From JBEKIK01 sp050013075 (GTDB lineage Bacteria > Planctomycetota > Planctomycetia > Pirellulales > Thermoguttaceae): a DNA stretch of 32,144 nucleotides. The position numbers and the translations under genes are program-made. A model generated the notes under the pieces. That model did not search any database, was not told the DNA's origin, and saw only the letters and a list, made by a program, of their open reading frames with translations. The DNA lies in NCBI GenBank assembly GCA_050013075.1, contig JBEKFZ010000047.1, forward strand, positions 1 through 32,144. The letters are read 5' to 3'. Positions 7,008 to 14,984 of the stretch are shown here, piece by piece (the first letter of the stretch is position 1; every line of letters begins with the position of its first letter).

Positions 7008-8726
7008 ATGGCTATTCGGCGAATCGGTCAGATTCTGGTGGATCTGGGTTTTTTGCGCGAGGATCGCTTGGAAATGCTGCTCGAGGAGCAGCAGCAGCGT
7101 CCCGGCGAGATGTTGGGCCATATTGCAGTGAGCATGGGATTGATCAGCGACGATCAATTGGCCCAGGGTCTGGCCGAGCAAATGGGCATGCAGGTAATCA
7201 GCCTCGGCGACGCGGCGATATCGCCCGAGGTTTTAGCGATGATTACCGAGCCGATGGCTCAGCTTTATCGCATCATACCTTTGTCGTTCGAGGACAACAC
7301 GATGACGATTGCCATGTGCGATCCGCAGAAACTCCAGATCCTCGACGAGTTGAGGACTTTTCTGGGGTACGAAATCAAGGCCATGGTCTGCACCGAGAAG
7401 GACATGCTGCGGGCGTTGGAGCGTTATTACACGGTGGGCGGCGAGAGCGTGGAAACCTTGATCGCCGACATGGAGCAGGACGACGAGTTGAACATGGCGG
7501 CGATAGCCATGGAGGCCTCGCAGGTGGTGGACCTTTCGAGCGCCGAGGCCCTGGCCGACAGTGCGCCGGTGCGGAAGTTGTTGAACATGGTGTTATTGTT
7601 GGCGATTCGGGATCACGCCAGCGACTTGCATTTCGAGCCGTTCGAGAACGAGTTTAAAATTCGCATTCGGTCGGACGGCATATTGTACGAGATGGTGCCT
7701 CCGCCGCGTCACCTGGCGTTTGCCATAACCACGCGCATCAAGGTGATGGCCGATTTGGACATTGCCGAACGGCGTATGCCGCAGGACGGGCGGATTCGCT
7801 TGACGGTGGGCGGGCATCCAGTGGATCTGCGCGTGAGCGTGCTGCCCACGATGTTCGGCGAGAGCGTGGTGATGCGGATCCTGGATCGGTCGGTGGTGAT
7901 GCTGGATTTGGACACGGTGGGCATGTCGGCGGGAATTCTCGGTTCCTTCCGCGAGGTGATTCGCAGGCCCAACGGCATCGTGCTGGTGACCGGTCCGACC
8001 GGCTGCGGTAAGACCACCACGCTTTATGGGGCTTTAAACGAACTGAATTCGATCGAAGACAAGCTGATCACGACCGAGGACCCGGTGGAATACGACATTG
8101 ACGGCATCGTGCAGATACCGATCGACGCCTCGATCGGCAACACCTTTGCGCAGTGCTTGCGATCGATCCTGCGCCAGGACCCGGACAAAATCCTGGTGGG
8201 CGAAGTCCGCGACCTGGAGACGGCGGAAATCGCCGTGCAAGCCTCGCTGACCGGGCACATGGTCTTTAGCACGCTGCACACGAACGACGCGCCGAGCACC
8301 GTAATCCGCTTGCGCGACATGGGTTTGCCGCCGTTTTTGATCACGGCCACGCTGGAAGCGGTTTTGGCCCAGCGTTTGGTGCGCAAGATTTGCAAGGATT
8401 GCTACGAGCAAACCACGCCCAGCACCGATACCCTGGCCCAACTGGGCCTGACGCCGGAGGAAGTCATCAACAAGAAGTTTTATCACGGCCGGGGCTGCGC
8501 GTCGTGCAACAACACGGGTTTCAAGGGCCGCACCGGATTGTTCGAGTGGTTGCCCATGAACGACCAACTGCGGGACATGATCAACCGCGGATGCTCGACC
8601 GAAAAGCTCCGCGACGTGGCTTTGCAAAACGCCATGGTGCCGCTTCGGGAATCCGGTCTGGAAAAAGTTTTCACCGGCGTGACCACCATCGAGGAGGTCA
8701 TTCGGGAGACGGTGGCGGAGATGTAG
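7008..8726 (+). CDS. GspE/PilB-family ATPase, copy 2
   Basis: A second assembly-type ATPase, also 572 residues. The MshEN domain occupies residues 1-150 (IGQILVDLGFL, LISDDQLAQGLAEQMGM). The core has ASDLHFEPF, Walker A GPTGCGKTT (Cys instead of Ser), the Asp box TTEDPVEYD, Walker B ILVGEVRDLET, the His box STLHTNDAPS and the zinc tetracysteine CKDC/CASC. It differs widely from copy 1 outside the motifs, so it is not a recent tandem duplicate. It lies directly upstream of the platform gene, the usual place for the partner GspE of a GspF, so copy 2 may be the type II secretion-like motor and copy 1 the pilus motor; that split is inference. The ATG start follows a GGGGG tract at a long spacing of about 13 nt. 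Confidence 0.92.
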   Translation: MAIRRIGQILVDLGFLREDRLEMLLEEQQQRPGEMLGHIAVSMGLISDDQLAQGLAEQMGMQVISLGDAAISPEVLAMITEPMAQLYRIIPLSFEDNTMTIAMCDPQKLQILDELRTFLGYEIKAMVCTEKDMLRALERYYTVGGESVETLIADMEQDDELNMAAIAMEASQVVDLSSAEALADSAPVRKLLNMVLLLAIRDHASDLHFEPFENEFKIRIRSDGILYEMVPPPRHLAFAITTRIKVMADLDIAERRMPQDGRIRLTVGGHPVDLRVSVLPTMFGESVVMRILDRSVVMLDLDTVGMSAGILGSFREVIRRPNGIVLVTGPTGCGKTTTLYGALNELNSIEDKLITTEDPVEYDIDGIVQIPIDASIGNTFAQCLRSILRQDPDKILVGEVRDLETAEIAVQASLTGHMVFSTLHTNDAPSTVIRLRDMGLPPFLITATLEAVLAQRLVRKICKDCYEQTTPSTDTLAQLGLTPEEVINKKFYHGRGCASCNNTGFKGRTGLFEWLPMNDQLRDMINRGCSTEKLRDVALQNAMVPLRESGLEKVFTGVTTIEEVIRETVAEM

Positions 8727-8727
8727 A

Positions 8728-8888
8728 GGAGGAAGGATGAAGGATGAGGGATGAAGGAAAATGAGGAATGGTGAATGAATGAAAGTAAGCGATAGTGGAT
8801 TTGTACTACATTTGTGGAAAATTCTCCCGGAGCAAGCTCCGGGGCTAAACTGAAAACTGATAACTGATAACTGAATACTGATAACTGG
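8728..8888. repeat. GGATGAA and AACTGATAACTGA repeats upstream of pilC
   Basis: The ATPase stop is followed by GGAAGGATGAAGGATGAGGG (to about 8760). Then 8849-8888 holds four to five copies of an AACTGATAACTGA unit ending 8 bp before the pilC ATG. Between them is a short CTCCCGGAGCAAGCTCCGGGG hairpin-like stretch. The whole 170-bp spacer is repeat-derived. Confidence 0.8.
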
Positions 8889-8896
8889 AAGCTGTC

Positions 8897-10237
8897 ATGC
8901 CGACATATCAATTCGAGGCCATGGACGCCACCGGTCAGGAGATCAAGGACGTACTCGAAGCCCCCAGCCAGGACGAGGCGCAAGCCACGATCCGGCAGAT
9001 GGGGTTATTCGTGACGAAGATTTCCGTGAAGAAGAGCCGGGCCGCGCCCATGAAAAGTAAAACGGCAAAGAAAGGCAAATCCTTCACCATAGGCGGAATC
9101 AAGACCAAGACGCTGACTACTTTCACCCGTCAGTTGTCGATTTTGCAGGACGCCGGTTTGCCCATATTGCGGAGCCTGAAAATTCTCCAGGATCAATCGC
9201 CCCCCGGGGCCATGAAAAACGCGCTGATAGACGTCTGTGACGAGATCGAAAGCGGGTCCACGCTATCGGAGGCCATGGCCAAGGTTCCCAAGGCTTTCAA
9301 CCGGCTTTATATAAACATGATCAAGGCCGGCGAGGCGGGTGGGGCCTTGGAAATCATTCTGCAGCGTCTGGCCGAGTTCCAGGAACGCTCCGAATCGCTG
9401 AAACGCAAGGTCAAGGGCGCAATGGTTTATCCCATCACGGTGGTGATCTTCGCGTCGGGCATTTTGACCTTCATCATGATGAAGATCGTGCCCTCCTTCG
9501 AGAAAATCTTCAGGGACTTCAAAACCCCTTTGCCGACCGTTACCAAGATACTTATGAGCGCATCGTACTACATTATCCATTTCTGGTACCTTTTGCCGGG
9601 CATTCCCATCAGCATTTGGCTGTTGATAAAACTGATACGTAAATTTCAGGCGGGGCGCTACGGGTGGGACCTGTTCATACTGCAAATACCCGTGTTCGGC
9701 GCGCTCATAGAAAAAAACATCGTGGCTCGGACCATGCGCACGCTGGGCACGCTGGTGGCCAGCGGCGTGCCCATCCTCGAAGCCCTGCACATAACCAAGG
9801 AAACCGCGGGCAATTGCGTGTTCGAAAACATGTTTCAAAAGGTTTACGAATCGATACGCGAGGGCGAATCGATTTCCAAACCGATGAAGGAGAATTCCAA
9901 GCCGGGATTCAACGTCGTCACCTTGTTGTTCTGGTTTTTCTTCATCGGCGGACCGATCGGCGTGCTGATGTATCTTACGCGCATGAATAAACGCATCGTC
10001 GACGACATGGTGGTGAACATGGTCGACGTGGGCGAGGAAACCGGCGAACTGGATACCATGCTCTACAAGGTGGCCGATACCTACGACGAAGAAGTCGCCG
10101 TGTTGACCGAAAGCCTGATGAGCTTGATGGAACCGATATTGATCATCGTGCTGGGCGGGATGGTCGGCTTTATCGTCATCGCCATCTTCATGCCGTTGAT
10201 CAGCTTGATCGATACCCTTACCAAAGGCGGCAAGTAA
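8897..10237 (+). CDS. Inner-membrane platform protein PilC/GspF with extra membrane segment
   Basis: Platform protein of 446 residues that bridges ATPase and pilin in the inner membrane. An N-terminal segment (MPTYQFEAMDATGQE) is followed by two T2SSF repeats. The first spans about residues 72-195 with LTTFTRQLSILQDAGLP, and the second about 275-440 with VARTMRTLGTLVASGVP, VGEETGELDTML and the final membrane segment IIVLGGMVGFIVIAIFMPL. Membrane segments lie near 170-193, 220-245, 338-361 and 412-437. The third (VVTLLFWFFFIGGPIGVLMY) sits inside the second repeat, between KPMKENSK and VVNMVDVGEETGE, where standard PilC/GspF proteins have a short loop. The family is usually about 400 residues; the extra length is mostly this insert and a basic linker at 45-65. 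ATG start with GGAAG 8 nt upstream. Confidence 0.92.
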   Translation: MPTYQFEAMDATGQEIKDVLEAPSQDEAQATIRQMGLFVTKISVKKSRAAPMKSKTAKKGKSFTIGGIKTKTLTTFTRQLSILQDAGLPILRSLKILQDQSPPGAMKNALIDVCDEIESGSTLSEAMAKVPKAFNRLYINMIKAGEAGGALEIILQRLAEFQERSESLKRKVKGAMVYPITVVIFASGILTFIMMKIVPSFEKIFRDFKTPLPTVTKILMSASYYIIHFWYLLPGIPISIWLLIKLIRKFQAGRYGWDLFILQIPVFGALIEKNIVARTMRTLGTLVASGVPILEALHITKETAGNCVFENMFQKVYESIREGESISKPMKENSKPGFNVVTLLFWFFFIGGPIGVLMYLTRMNKRIVDDMVVNMVDVGEETGELDTMLYKVADTYDEEVAVLTESLMSLMEPILIIVLGGMVGFIVIAIFMPLISLIDTLTKGGK

Positions 10238-10469
10238 AACAGACTGGCGACCGGAGGCTGGAGGCAAATGATAAAAGGGGATAGGGAATAGGGGATAGGG
10301 AATAGAGTGGAGTGGGGTGGTCAGTTTACTGACCACTAATTGATAACTGAAAACTGAAAACCGATAACTGACAAAAAGGGCAAGGTTGGTTTCGTATGGT
10401 GCGTTGTATGCACCAAGGCAGACAGATTAGACCGCAATTTACACAAAAATACTGCCCGGAGAAACCGCC
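10238..10469. other. Repeat-bearing spacer upstream of pseudopilin 1
   Basis: A 232-bp spacer with GGGGATAGGGAATAGGGGAT repeats near 10276 and an AACTGAAAACTGA repeat at 10340-10371, then a unique stretch that supplies the Shine-Dalgarno CGGAG for the next gene. No ORF or RNA gene recognised. Confidence 0.6.
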
Positions 10470-11636
10470 ATGAATGTAAATCGCCCTACTAGCGGACAAA
10501 GGACAAAACGTTCGATTGCAAATTGCAAATTGCGGATGAAAGTGGGCAGAGGGCAGTGGGCGGCGGGCCACCCAGAGGGTACCCGGCGGCGCGAAACCGC
10601 AAGCGGTTTCATTCATCCTTCAGCGAAAGCGGGCAATAAATTGCCCGCCCCTAAGCGGCTGAGCGGTTTTACACTAATCGAGTTGCTGGTCACCATTGCG
10701 ATCATCAGCATATTGGCGGGCATAACTTTGGGGGCGATTCGCTACGCCCGCCACGCCGCCGCCGAAGCGAAAACCAAGGCCACCATCGCCAAACTCAACG
10801 ATCTCGTAATGCGGCGGTATGAGTCGTACAGGACGCGGCGAGTGCCAATAACAATTCCGCAAAGTATACAACAAAGTACAACATATCCAAGACAAGCTGC
10901 GCTGCTTCGTTATTGCGCCCTGTTGGACTTGATGCGGATGGAAATGCCGGAGAGAACGTATGATATCATAAATGGCCCGCTTGGATTGGGTCAACTTACT
11001 AATCCATGGACGGCCCGGCCCGCTTTCAGCCAGATGTTTTATCAAAAATATACTCAGAATAATCCTAAAATGAACTATGTTGCCGCTAAATATCTTTATA
11101 TGTGGATAAGTATGACATATCCGGAGGCCATGGAACAATTCGATCAAAATGAAATCGCGGACCTTGACCGCGATGGTTGGCCGGTATTTATCGACGGGTG
11201 GGGAAATCCAATCATGTTCCTTCGCTGGGCGCCGGGTTTTTTGCCTTCCATTGATCCCAAAACTAATTGCGATACCGAAGTCCAAACCGGCGATGCGATA
11301 AACGACCATGATCCGTTTGATTCGCGGCGTATATGTCCCAGCAATTATCGGTTAATTCCCCTCATCTACTCCCCAGGCCCGGACCAGGCGGGTCATGACC
11401 CAAAAAACGACAAAAAATATGGAATAATGGCGACATCACAAAATCCAGACGGCACCGAGTATAACGCATATTATGGGGTCGATCCCTCCGTAAATACAAT
11501 AGATGATTTAAATCCTTATGCAAAATTACCGACAGTTTATGGAGATATTTTAGTTGGATCACCATCTAAAAATCCTTCCGATCCCGCGGTTAATCGTCTC
11601 GACAACATCCACAACCATCGTATCGAACAGCAGTAA
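10470..11636 (+). CDS. Pseudopilin-type protein 1 (type II secretion/type IV pilin-like)
   Basis: Protein of 388 residues with a class III prepilin signal: cleavage is predicted between Gly66 and Phe67 in RLSGFTLIELLVTIAI, with Glu at +5 (Glu71), followed by a hydrophobic helix to about residue 88 and an Arg/Ala-rich helix. The large C-terminal domain (90-388) is planctomycete-like and not a compact GspG domain; no function is assignable beyond pilin/pseudopilin. The ATG start has a clear CGGAG Shine-Dalgarno. The resulting 66-residue leader is far longer than the usual 6-30 and is built from dispersed repeats (GCAAATT, GGGCAGTGGGC, the GAAACCGC palindrome). A TTG at 10641 would give a 9-residue leader but has no ribosome binding site. 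The stop is 1 nt before the next start, implying translational coupling. Confidence 0.85.
   Translation: MNVNRPTSGQRTKRSIANCKLRMKVGRGQWAAGHPEGTRRRETASGFIHPSAKAGNKLPAPKRLSGFTLIELLVTIAIISILAGITLGAIRYARHAAAEAKTKATIAKLNDLVMRRYESYRTRRVPITIPQSIQQSTTYPRQAALLRYCALLDLMRMEMPERTYDIINGPLGLGQLTNPWTARPAFSQMFYQKYTQNNPKMNYVAAKYLYMWISMTYPEAMEQFDQNEIADLDRDGWPVFIDGWGNPIMFLRWAPGFLPSIDPKTNCDTEVQTGDAINDHDPFDSRRICPSNYRLIPLIYSPGPDQAGHDPKNDKKYGIMATSQNPDGTEYNAYYGVDPSVNTIDDLNPYAKLPTVYGDILVGSPSKNPSDPAVNRLDNIHNHRIEQQ
10593..10610. repeat. GAAACCGC-AA-GCGGTTTC palindrome
   Basis: A perfect 8-bp inverted repeat with a 2-nt loop, lying inside the pseudopilin 1 leader. Related copies lie at 2221-2238, 20512-20529 and 22488-22505, often joined to GGGCAGTGGGC or TTCATCC repeats. 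In this gene and upstream of ubiD it is read in the same frame, giving ETASGFI in both places. Confidence 0.85.
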
Positions 11637-11637
11637 C

Positions 11638-13092
11638 ATGCGATACCCGAGCGGACACAAAACGAATAGTACGGGCGGCAGCCGGCGGTCAACGACCGCC
11701 GGAAAACGGCCGGCGCATGTATTTCAGGGTTCAGGGTTCAGGGTTCAGGATTCGGGGTTCAGAATTCATCCTTCATCCTTCATCCTTCATCCTTCCCCCA
11801 GCGGCGTGACGCTGGTGGAGATGCTGATTGTCATTTCGATCATGGCGATTTTGACGGTTGCCGCGCTTAAACTGATGCAGCCGGTCGAGGATCGCCGCGT
11901 GCGCGAGGCCGCCCGGGCGGTGAACGTGTATATTTCATCGGCGCGGAATCGGGCGATCGAAATCGGCCGGCCATGCGGCGTGATCTTCCGCCGCGCAAAC
12001 GGCACCAATTTTCCCACCGCCTCAACGGTCCTGGACCAATGCGAAGTGCCGCCGACGTACGCCGGCGATGCAACGGATTCGGTCGTAAAAGTGCAGGATT
12101 GGACGTACAGGCCGGACGGAATCCCATATTTCAAAATTGATAAAGACCCAAGCGTCACAAAAATATGGACTGTTCTTAAGGTCCAAATTAAAAACTATCA
12201 ATTTTCCAGCAATTTACTTCGCCAGGGCGATTTAGTGCAACTCAACGGCCAAGGGCCTTTTTATACCTTGATATACGATAATCCCACCACCATTGCTTCG
12301 GACAGTCTAAGGACCCAGCCGCCATATACTAGTTCTCCGGCGATGAATCAGCCGACCGATCCCCAGGTTCAAGATTTCATGCCCGTTGATGTATATGGCG
12401 CTTATGATCCTAATGGCTATTATAATTTTTCTCCGAGCGATTTAGTAGTTGATCCTTCCGGTTCCGGTTGGGTAACTTCGCATTGGTTGACCATGGTTTT
12501 AGATCAGAAGGTAACGCCGATGCAAATGTTGCCTTGGCCACAGTTTATCCAATCGCCAACAGGACAACTGTGGTCGTCTCCTGTTCCGTTTCTGATCTTA
12601 CGTCAGCCGGTGAAATCGTCGGCTTCGCCGCTGCAACTGCCCGCCGGGGCGGTGGTGGACTTGGATTTTTCGGGCCTGGATAATCAATCGTTCCAGAATC
12701 TGTCCGGCAATAAATATGACGTGGCGGTGATTTTTTCCGGCAACGGCTCGGTGGAAGGCTATTATTGGAATAACCAGCCCTCCCCTGCTCTCGGGCCGAT
12801 ATTCATGCTCATCGGCAGCCGGTCGCGGGTGCGGGACTTTAGCGCCCAGCCGCTTCCGGCCGTTCCCAATCTTAATGATTTGCCTAACTGGGCCGATCTG
12901 TCGAGCATCTGGGTCACGATCAATTATCAAACTGGCATGGTATCGATCGACGACAACTACGCCATAAATTTTTCAACGAAAATGGATTCGGGAGGCAACC
13001 TCATTGATTGGACTAAGGTTTCTACGTGGCCGTATTTCATTAATCTATCCCGAATTTACGCCCGGCAATCGCAGAGCATGGGGGGACGGTAA
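11638..13092 (+). CDS. Pseudopilin-type protein 2 (GspH/FimT-like)
   Basis: From the ATG at 11638 this is 484 residues. The frame is open further upstream to 11554, but that would overlap the preceding gene by 83 bp, whereas the 11638 ATG follows the previous stop by 1 nt. Prepilin cleavage is predicted at Gly56/Val57 (PSGVTLVEMLIVISIMAIL) with Glu61 at +5. Residues 75-130 (VREAARAVNVYISSARNRAIEIGRPCGVIF) match the GspH/FimT minor pseudopilin core; the rest is a long beta-rich extension. GspH-type proteins are minor tip components of pseudopili and pili. The leader contains GSGFRVQDSGFRIHPSSFIL, which is translated TTCAGGG and TTCATCC repeat DNA, and no alternative ATG, GTG or TTG exists between 11638 and the cleavage site. 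Confidence 0.85.
   Translation: MRYPSGHKTNSTGGSRRSTTAGKRPAHVFQGSGFRVQDSGFRIHPSSFILHPSPSGVTLVEMLIVISIMAILTVAALKLMQPVEDRRVREAARAVNVYISSARNRAIEIGRPCGVIFRRANGTNFPTASTVLDQCEVPPTYAGDATDSVVKVQDWTYRPDGIPYFKIDKDPSVTKIWTVLKVQIKNYQFSSNLLRQGDLVQLNGQGPFYTLIYDNPTTIASDSLRTQPPYTSSPAMNQPTDPQVQDFMPVDVYGAYDPNGYYNFSPSDLVVDPSGSGWVTSHWLTMVLDQKVTPMQMLPWPQFIQSPTGQLWSSPVPFLILRQPVKSSASPLQLPAGAVVDLDFSGLDNQSFQNLSGNKYDVAVIFSGNGSVEGYYWNNQPSPALGPIFMLIGSRSRVRDFSAQPLPAVPNLNDLPNWADLSSIWVTINYQTGMVSIDDNYAINFSTKMDSGGNLIDWTKVSTWPYFINLSRIYARQSQSMGGR
11725..11796. repeat. TTCAGGG and CATCCTT repeats in the pseudopilin 2 leader
   Basis: TTTCAGGGTTCAGGGTTCAG (11725-11760, three to four units of a 7-bp repeat, degenerating) runs directly into four copies of the heptamer CATCCTT (11766-11796). 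Both are in frame between start codon and prepilin cleavage site. Confidence 0.9.
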
Positions 13093-13093
13093 G

Positions 13094-14422
13094 ATGAAAA
13101 TAATGCAGAATGCAGAATGCAGAATGCAGAACGAACAAAAGGGTTCAGGGTTCAGGGTTCGGGGTTCAGGAAAAAGTGGACAGTGGGCAGTGGGCGGTGG
13201 GCAGTGCATTCATCCTTCATCCTTCATCCTTCATCCTTCCCGCCACGGGATCAGTCTGATGGAGGTGTTGATATCAATTTTCGTGTTGTCGATTGGACTT
13301 TTGGGCCTGGCGGCGATAATACCGCTGGGTCAAATGGCCCTTTGGGAAACGGCCAAGGCCGACCGGTCCGGGGCCTGCGGCCGGGCCGCCATTCGCGAAA
13401 TCCAAGTCAGTCGCCTGCTCGACTTCCGCTACTGGTATTGGACGCCGGGCCCAACCTTGCCACTGAATTCTTTTTGGGGTTTTTATAATCCTCCACTCAT
13501 TACATCTAATACTATTGCGGATGATTATTCGCATGTTGCCGCCGGATACAATGATCCAAATTATCCTCCTAATCTTGATTCCCTGCCGTTTGTGATCGAT
13601 CCGTTGGGCCGAGAAAGGGGATTGCCGGAGATGTTCGGGCAAATAACGTACAACGTTTATTTGCCTCGCCGAACGCTGCGCACGATGCCGCTGACGCCCA
13701 CGAGTACTCCTAAAACGTTAATCAATGGGCAGTTGTTTTTCTGGTCGGACGATCTGCCGTTCGATACGACGAAGAATTCCGTAGCCCGGCCGACATTGGT
13801 AAAGACGAGCACTGGGGTAGTGACTACGAATAATGGCGATTATTCCTGGTTTTTCACGGTTATGCCGGCGGCGAGTGAAGCGCGGATCGATTATACCACA
13901 ACTCCGCCGACGGTCAGTCCTTTGCCGGTGGCCCAACGGCGGCTGTTTAACGTGTCGGTGGCGGTGTGTTATAAGCGAAATTTCCAAATTTATGTTGATA
14001 GTACACACAATTTCTATCCGGGTAATCCGACAACCACGAATACTTTGGAGGGCGAACACGTCGCGATAATCAGTGCAGTCACCGGTTTTCCGGGCATGGG
14101 CATAGGCGGCGGCACGGTTCAATTAGACGCCGGAAACAATATTAATGTCAAGGAAAACCAGTGGGTGATGATGTATCATCTGCATTTGGATAATACAGGG
14201 AATCCAAAATCGGGGTATCCGCAATTGAATCGCTTGAACTGGTACCGCGTGGTGGGCGTGGGTAAAACAACGGACTCGAGCGGAATTGCAACTTATTATA
14301 TAAACCTTAACGGGCCGGATTGGGATTATAACCTGTCGGCCGCGTTGGTCGTGGTACCGGGCGTGATCGGCGTGTATAACACCACCGTGGAACTGGATTG
14401 GGATCCGCTTTGGACGAAGTAA
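13094..14422 (+). CDS. Pseudopilin-type protein 3 (PilV/GspI-like)
   Basis: From the ATG at 13094 this is 442 residues. It has a strong Shine-Dalgarno (GGGGGGA, about 7 nt) and begins 1 nt after the previous stop. The prepilin signal is RHG/ISLMEVLISIFVLSIGLLGLAAI, cleavage at Gly52/Ile53 with Glu57 at +5; SLMEVLISIFVLSIGLLGL is typical of PilV/GspI minor pseudopilins. The C-terminal 350 residues are a large beta-rich domain without a recognised family. The leader is entirely made of repeats: MQNAECRMQN from GCAGAAT units, GSGFRVRGSG from TTCAGGG units, SGQWAVGGGQ from GGGCAGTG units and IHPSSFILHPS from TTCATCC units. A GTG at 13190 could start a shorter leader, but even that reads through the TTCATCC array. 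Confidence 0.85.
   Translation: MKIMQNAECRMQNEQKGSGFRVRGSGKSGQWAVGGGQCIHPSSFILHPSRHGISLMEVLISIFVLSIGLLGLAAIIPLGQMALWETAKADRSGACGRAAIREIQVSRLLDFRYWYWTPGPTLPLNSFWGFYNPPLITSNTIADDYSHVAAGYNDPNYPPNLDSLPFVIDPLGRERGLPEMFGQITYNVYLPRRTLRTMPLTPTSTPKTLINGQLFFWSDDLPFDTTKNSVARPTLVKTSTGVVTTNNGDYSWFFTVMPAASEARIDYTTTPPTVSPLPVAQRRLFNVSVAVCYKRNFQIYVDSTHNFYPGNPTTTNTLEGEHVAIISAVTGFPGMGIGGGTVQLDAGNNINVKENQWVMMYHLHLDNTGNPKSGYPQLNRLNWYRVVGVGKTTDSSGIATYYINLNGPDWDYNLSAALVVVPGVIGVYNTTVELDWDPLWTK
13102..13240. repeat. Four stacked repeat families in the pseudopilin 3 leader
   Basis: In order: GCAGAAT units (13102-13131, about four copies), TTCAGGG units (13142-13170), GGGCAGTG units (13178-13206) and TTCATCC units (13209-13240). 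All four families also occur outside coding DNA elsewhere in the window or in the neighbouring leader. Confidence 0.9.
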
Positions 14423-14431
14423 AACAACATA

Positions 14432-14573
14432 TTTCTCGCAAAGACGCGAAGGCGCAAAGAAGAGAAGAGAATAATCAAAAATAAAAAAGCCAAATGACAA
14501 TAAATTGTTTTTATTTGTAATAAATGATTTGTTTTTTATTAATTCCTTAGCGGCTTTGCGGCTTTGCGAGAAA
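14432..14573. repeat. Left inverted-repeat pair flanking the GxxExxY gene
   Basis: TTTCTCGCAAAGACGCGAAG (from 14432, continuing to 14459) and its inverted relative at 14546-14573, which ends GGCTTTGCGAGAAA, are separated by about 86 bp of AT-rich DNA with no gene. The first 11 bases (TTTCTCGCAAA) are perfectly complementary to the far end. This could fold as a long imperfect hairpin. Confidence 0.8.
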
Positions 14574-14603
14574 CGAATTATTATTTTTAGAAAGATCAAA
14601 TAG

Positions 14604-14981
14604 ATTACCGAAAATGAAATCGCCGCGCAAGTCGTCGATGCGGCTTATCAAATACATGTTAAGCTTGGCCCGGGATTGTTCGAGTCTGTTTATGAGGTTG
14701 TGCTTGCATACGAATTGAAAAAGCGCGGATTACAGGTCGAAAGACAAGTCATTATACCAATTGAATATGAAGGAATTAAATTCGACGAAGGCTTTCGAGC
14801 TGATGTTATTGTGGAAAATAAGGTACTCGTGGAACTTAAGTCCATTGAGAGCCTTGGCAACGTGCATAAGAAACAAGTTCTGACATATCTTAGATTGACA
14901 AATATGAAACTTGGCCTGCTAATCAATTTCGGTGAAGCATTAATCAAAGACGGTATAGTACGTATTGTTAACGGTTTATAG
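14604..14981 (+). CDS. GxxExxY family protein
   Basis: The homologous region runs from ITENEIAAQVVDAAYQIHVK through the signature GLFESVYE to IVNGL, about 126 residues, the usual length of the GxxExxY family. The core motif (GLFESVY) and a downstream D...E-x-K pattern (ADVIVENK, VLVELKS) resemble a PD-(D/E)xK nuclease-like fold, but no activity is established for this family. The in-frame stop TAG at 14601 leaves no ATG, GTG or TTG before TTG 14676, which lies inside the conserved motif. The real start is therefore either the ATT at 14604, which has AGAAAG upstream, or the start has been mutated. The gene is inserted between pseudopilin 3 and the GspK-like gene, and both flanks carry CTCGCAAAGACGCAAAG inverted repeats. 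Lower GC than its neighbours suggests acquisition. Confidence 0.75.
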   Translation: MTENEIAAQVVDAAYQIHVKLGPGLFESVYEVVLAYELKKRGLQVERQVIIPIEYEGIKFDEGFRADVIVENKVLVELKSIESLGNVHKKQVLTYLRLTNMKLGLLINFGEALIKDGIVRIVNGL

Positions 14982-14984
14982 AAT

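Noticed and set aside
9263..10336. 357-codon antisense frame over pilC
   Set aside because: His/Gln-rich shadow frame; the sense strand is a clear PilC/GspF.
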